Assembly: GCA_036873755.1 (NCBI GenBank)
Contig: JAVTVY010017271.1
Span: 496,001 to 560,000, forward strand
DNA: 64,000 nt
Source of the DNA: Hanleya hanleyi
Lineage: Eukaryota > Mollusca > Polyplacophora > Lepidopleurida > Hanleyidae
Reading direction: 5' to 3'
The stretch's first letter is position 1. Each line of letters begins with the position of its first letter. Shown one piece after another: positions 61,101 to 64,000 of this stretch. A program made the position numbers and the translations under genes. The notes under the pieces were generated by a model. It ran no database searches. It was not told where the DNA came from and saw only the letters and a list, made by a program, of their open reading frames with translations.

Positions 61101-62659
61101 TTGCCTACTTGTACTACTCTCTGGTTTGGCCAGTGTATTACTCTCTGAGGACTTGCATACTCCTACTGTCCTCTCTGACTCTCAGCTTGTACGAACATGA
61201 TGAATGAGTTAAAGAAATGATTTTCGACATTTATCTGCAATTCATATTCTCTGCCTTATTTTCTGCCTTTCTTGTCTCTGATTGGTTGAGTAATTTAATT
61301 TGGAGATCATGATGATTTAAATGATAGTTTAATCATTAATAAGAAATTCAATCTAGTGAATTTAACATTCACGATATTGATGTCTCATCATTCTTGCTAC
61401 ATCGTTTTTCGCTTCGCCTCTATTCAGCTTTCCTATTCTTTCTCTTGTTCATTTAACCTCAGTTGAAAACAGCATCAATTATGTAACATCATAATATATG
61501 TTGACTTTTTAATTTCTAATGGCAAACTACATATATGCTCAAAAAATATTTCCCTTAAAATAAAGGAATATCCCATCCATATTAGTACAACGGAATCGTT
61601 CCCTCAAAATATTACCTCACCGCTGATAGCATTTTTGAGCGAAATTTTCAGGGAATGATTATTGATATGGACAAGTATTCAAGGGAATAGTTTTATAGTG
61701 TACCAGAACAAAATTTCTAACAATTTATAATTTACTAGTGAAATTCTGAAGCCTTGTAAACCATTTTCGATAACTTTGAACGTGTTAAATTATGTATTAC
61801 AAATTATCAGACCATCAGCCAAGATTTGTACAAATTTTAATCTCTCATTATGACATCCTTCGCTCTTTCTGTGATTATCTGACACAGTTTAACGAGGTGG
61901 ATATATAGTTTCCTGTTTCTAGTTTCTACGCTGTTTCTCATTAAGCTGTGTCGCTTTCTTTATTTCTTGTTTGATGTCATTTCTTTATTGTACTAAACCA
62001 TTTGGTTTTCTCTCTTATCATTTACTTCGTCTCTCGTATATTCAAGATATAGTCATATATCTTAAATAAGTCTTATTTTTCATTTAGTAATCTAAATTTA
62101 TCCCAGTGTATCTGGCTGTTGAATGAAAATTTTCAGGAAGACTTGACATTCTTTCAGAAATTGTATTTAGCACAAGTTAACATTGAATCTTGAACATACG
62201 ATGAAAATATTGTAATGTATAGATTTATTGGAAAAATCAGTGTAGAATATATTTTTATCTATATATATATATATAGATGTGATTCATGGGTGTTCTCATG
62301 TAGTTCTGGGTCAATTCACAATCAAGTGAGAAAGAGTTTAAATGTGATGATGACCTTGACGGTACATATAAATGTGTTTTTACTGGTATATATATATTCC
62401 TTAAATACAGTAAATAAAGGTAGATTTAATGTGGGATATAGTAGTAGAGGGATTGGATACTCCATTATTTAAGCTATCGATGTTCTCATTGATGAGCTCA
62501 AATTGGTCTTTGCAAAAGCTCAGAAAGAATCTCGTTTATTGTCAGAACAACTAAATTATGTTGTTGCTGAGATGTGGACGAATATAATGGAGTAAAATAT
62601 GGACGAATTAAACATTTTTTCACTATTTTTTGCCCCTCAGTTTCCATTGGACTTCGGGG
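58124..62659. other. long unique stretch
   Basis: No gene recognised. AAAATGGCGCTG at 58739-58750 resembles a YY1-type start context with a 15-codon frame from 58742. A 22-bp perfect AT palindrome, ATCTATATATATATATATAG plus AT, is at 62257-62278. Nothing else is seen. Confidence 0.4.
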
Positions 62660-62960
62660 TCTTTTAATCAGTATCATGTATTTCTAGTAATATGGTCGAA
62701 ACTGAAATGAAAAATGCTTAGTACCTTTCAAATGTGAAGTGTATGTTTTTTTTAACTCGCTTCGATGATTTTCCACAGAGTTATGGCCCTTTGTCCCATC
62801 AGTCAATAGTTCCTTTTCCGGACTATATCTCAGTTATTATTTGATGGAAATCTTCAAAACTTACATGGAAGATTCTCAGTACCTTGCATAATCTGTTTTT
62901 TAATCCGATTTCCCACAGAGTTATGGCCCTTTATCCAGTCCGTATCCTGTAAGGGGTGTC
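62660..62960 (+). mobile_element. fragment of a ~140-bp-unit repeat element
   Basis: CACAGAGTTATGGCCCTTT recurs at about 62774 and 62914 (period 140) within otherwise related units. The GAGTTATGGCCCTTT phrase resembles GAGTTATGCCCCTTT in the minisatellite of the 17982-19038 element, so this may be a diverged relative without visible ends. Confidence 0.5.
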
Positions 62961-63501
62961 TAGATACTGGGACGAAATCTGCAATTTACATAAATTTCTT
63001 GGTTTTCACTGTTTGTCAAAAATCATGAAAACTTTCCTTTAAAGTGACACATCTTAAGTATATTTGCGTTACTGATTGTGTTGGTGAATGTGATGTTATA
63101 GAAGACCAAATGTATCACTATATGACATAAATTGACAGAATTACAGGTGAGTGAAATTGTCAGCAATGAACAATATAGTGAATACAGCATTGTATAACAT
63201 TGGACATTCATTTCAATGGAGATTCTAATCCCTTTGTCATATTGTATCCCAGATATAATATACATATATCATATGTTTGTTTTTCCTATGGAGTAGGCTC
63301 TCATTTGCAAATTGCCCAGTAATGAATGAGTGAGTGAGTCCATCCGAATCCTTTCATCGGCAAAATAAGGAGAACCTTGATTTTTGGCATGAACGTGCAT
63401 CAGGGGACCAGCAAGTTCTGAGCTGACCTACTTTTGATGAAATTTAGGGACTAATCCAGGCATTTTTGGGGGACACCGGTCGACTACCTTGGAAACCCGC
63501 A

Positions 63502-63572
63502 ATTACCGGAAGAAAACATTCTGCGCAGAATCAATGCACAGTGGGCTTAAACCATGCTAAAATGGCGGCCCG
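63502..63572 (+). promoter_or_regulatory. ETS / NRF1-like / YY1-like motif cluster
   Basis: Within about 70 bp: ATTACCGGAAGA (ETS/GABP word ACCGGAAG), ATTCTGCGCAGAAT (a perfect 14-bp palindrome around the NRF1-type core TGCGCA) and AAAATGGCGGC (YY1-type word, ATG at 63562). In animals these three mark TATA-less housekeeping promoters. It could instead belong to a repeat. Confidence 0.35.
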
Positions 63573-63615
63573 CATATATTTCGTCAAGAAGCACGATGCG
63601 AGTGTGAAAATTTAG
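63562..63615 (+). CDS. candidate first coding exon (17 codons)
   Basis: Not recognised. ATGGCGGCC begins in the YY1-type context and reads MAARIYFVKKHDASVKI before TAG at 63613. As an exon it would end earlier, for example at the GT of GCGAGTGTGAAA (63602 or 63604), both weak donors. The mixed charged and aromatic composition is protein-like, but 17 codons are too few to judge, and no downstream exon is visible before the window ends. Confidence 0.2.
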   Translation: MAARIYFVKKHDASVKI

Positions 63616-64000
63616 TCTCTCCACCTGCTGTACACAGGAAATAATCAGTTATTTCTTCGATAAATAATAAAAGTAAGTCCATTAGATTGATTTGAAGTAG
63701 TTTTGGTTTAGATTTTAACCGACATTCAAATTGGTTTGTCAGTATTTGGGCACGTGCGTTTGGGCGCAGATACCAGTATGCCGGTATCAAAACCCGTCTG
63801 GATTACTCCCTGCCTACTTAGGTGACCTATGAACCTCATAATTGGCAAAAACATGTCCTTATGCCTCCTAAGACCTACCTCGTAGGTCCTGTGACGTTAG
63901 TCACACTGCCATGTTTTTATCACTCTTGCTTCAAAAATACATGTATATTGCACAATAAAATGAAGAATAATGAAGAGTTTTCGACTGCAAAGAATAAGCA
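63616..64000. other. unique stretch to window end
   Basis: No gene recognised. A 68-codon minus frame overlaps the candidate promoter and has no known motif. Confidence 0.4.

Noticed and set aside
61560..61690. Possible inverted repeat around TCCATAT and CGTTCCCT words
   Set aside because: Matches are short and need several gaps; not distinguishable from chance.
63315..63340. GAATGAGTGAGTGAGT as a minus-strand SINE tail
   Set aside because: The reverse strand lacks the GACGTTAAAC and GATATAGCTG words that accompany the tail at 9.5 kb.

Overview
This 64 kb window looks like non-coding, repeat-rich eukaryotic DNA, most likely from a bivalve mollusc (possibly scallop-like). The taxon is inferred from texture: AT-rich sequence, frequent TACATGTA-type words, mobile elements bounded by ACCCCTCGG with GTCC-type microsatellites inside, a class II tRNA-like SINE head, and a repeat tail ending in CTCACTCA. 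No complete protein-coding gene, rRNA, functional tRNA or CRISPR array is visible. No long open frame resembles a recognisable protein, and the longest frames are by-products of tandem repeats whose unit is a multiple of three.

Layout: 1-9.7 kb carries tandem arrays (12-bp at 1 kb, about 219-bp at 2.2 kb, 39-bp at 6.1 kb, a 1.6 kb array of a 19-bp unit at 6.4-8.1 kb, C-rich repeats at 9.1-9.7 kb) and one TIR element next to a weak candidate exon at 4.05-4.44 kb. 9.7-15.4 kb is largely unique and holds a cluster of homeodomain-like palindromes at 13.1 kb. 15.4-28 kb holds many interspersed elements: three copies of a GGCCATCCTTAAAAAT family, several copies of a foldback MITE (TIR about GGTAATCCCTCTAATAATTC), two ~1.1-1.2 kb TIR elements with internal minisatellites, and SINE/hairpin debris. 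30.5-36.4 kb holds a tRNA-like SINE, arrays with 29/31-bp and 64-bp units, and a 384-bp element with a probable target-site duplication. 43.2-44.5 kb is a 49-bp satellite that contains the MITE end. 48.7-50.2 kb is an intact 1.5 kb DNA transposon with 38-bp perfect TIRs and TA duplication. 52.3-54 kb has a decayed array, a near-perfect 27-bp array and a MITE copy side by side. The right edge (63.5-63.6 kb) has an ETS/NRF1/YY1-like motif cluster followed by a short ATG frame that could be the 5' end of a gene.

The strongest theme is the link between one MITE family and tandem repeats. At least eight MITE loci are scattered through the window, several lie within about 50 bp of a tandem array, and one array is built from the MITE terminus itself. 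Two young arrays also carry a consensus transcription-factor word in nearly every unit (ETS ACAGGAAGTG; AP-1 TGACTCA). Copy counts and identities were read by eye and are approximate.
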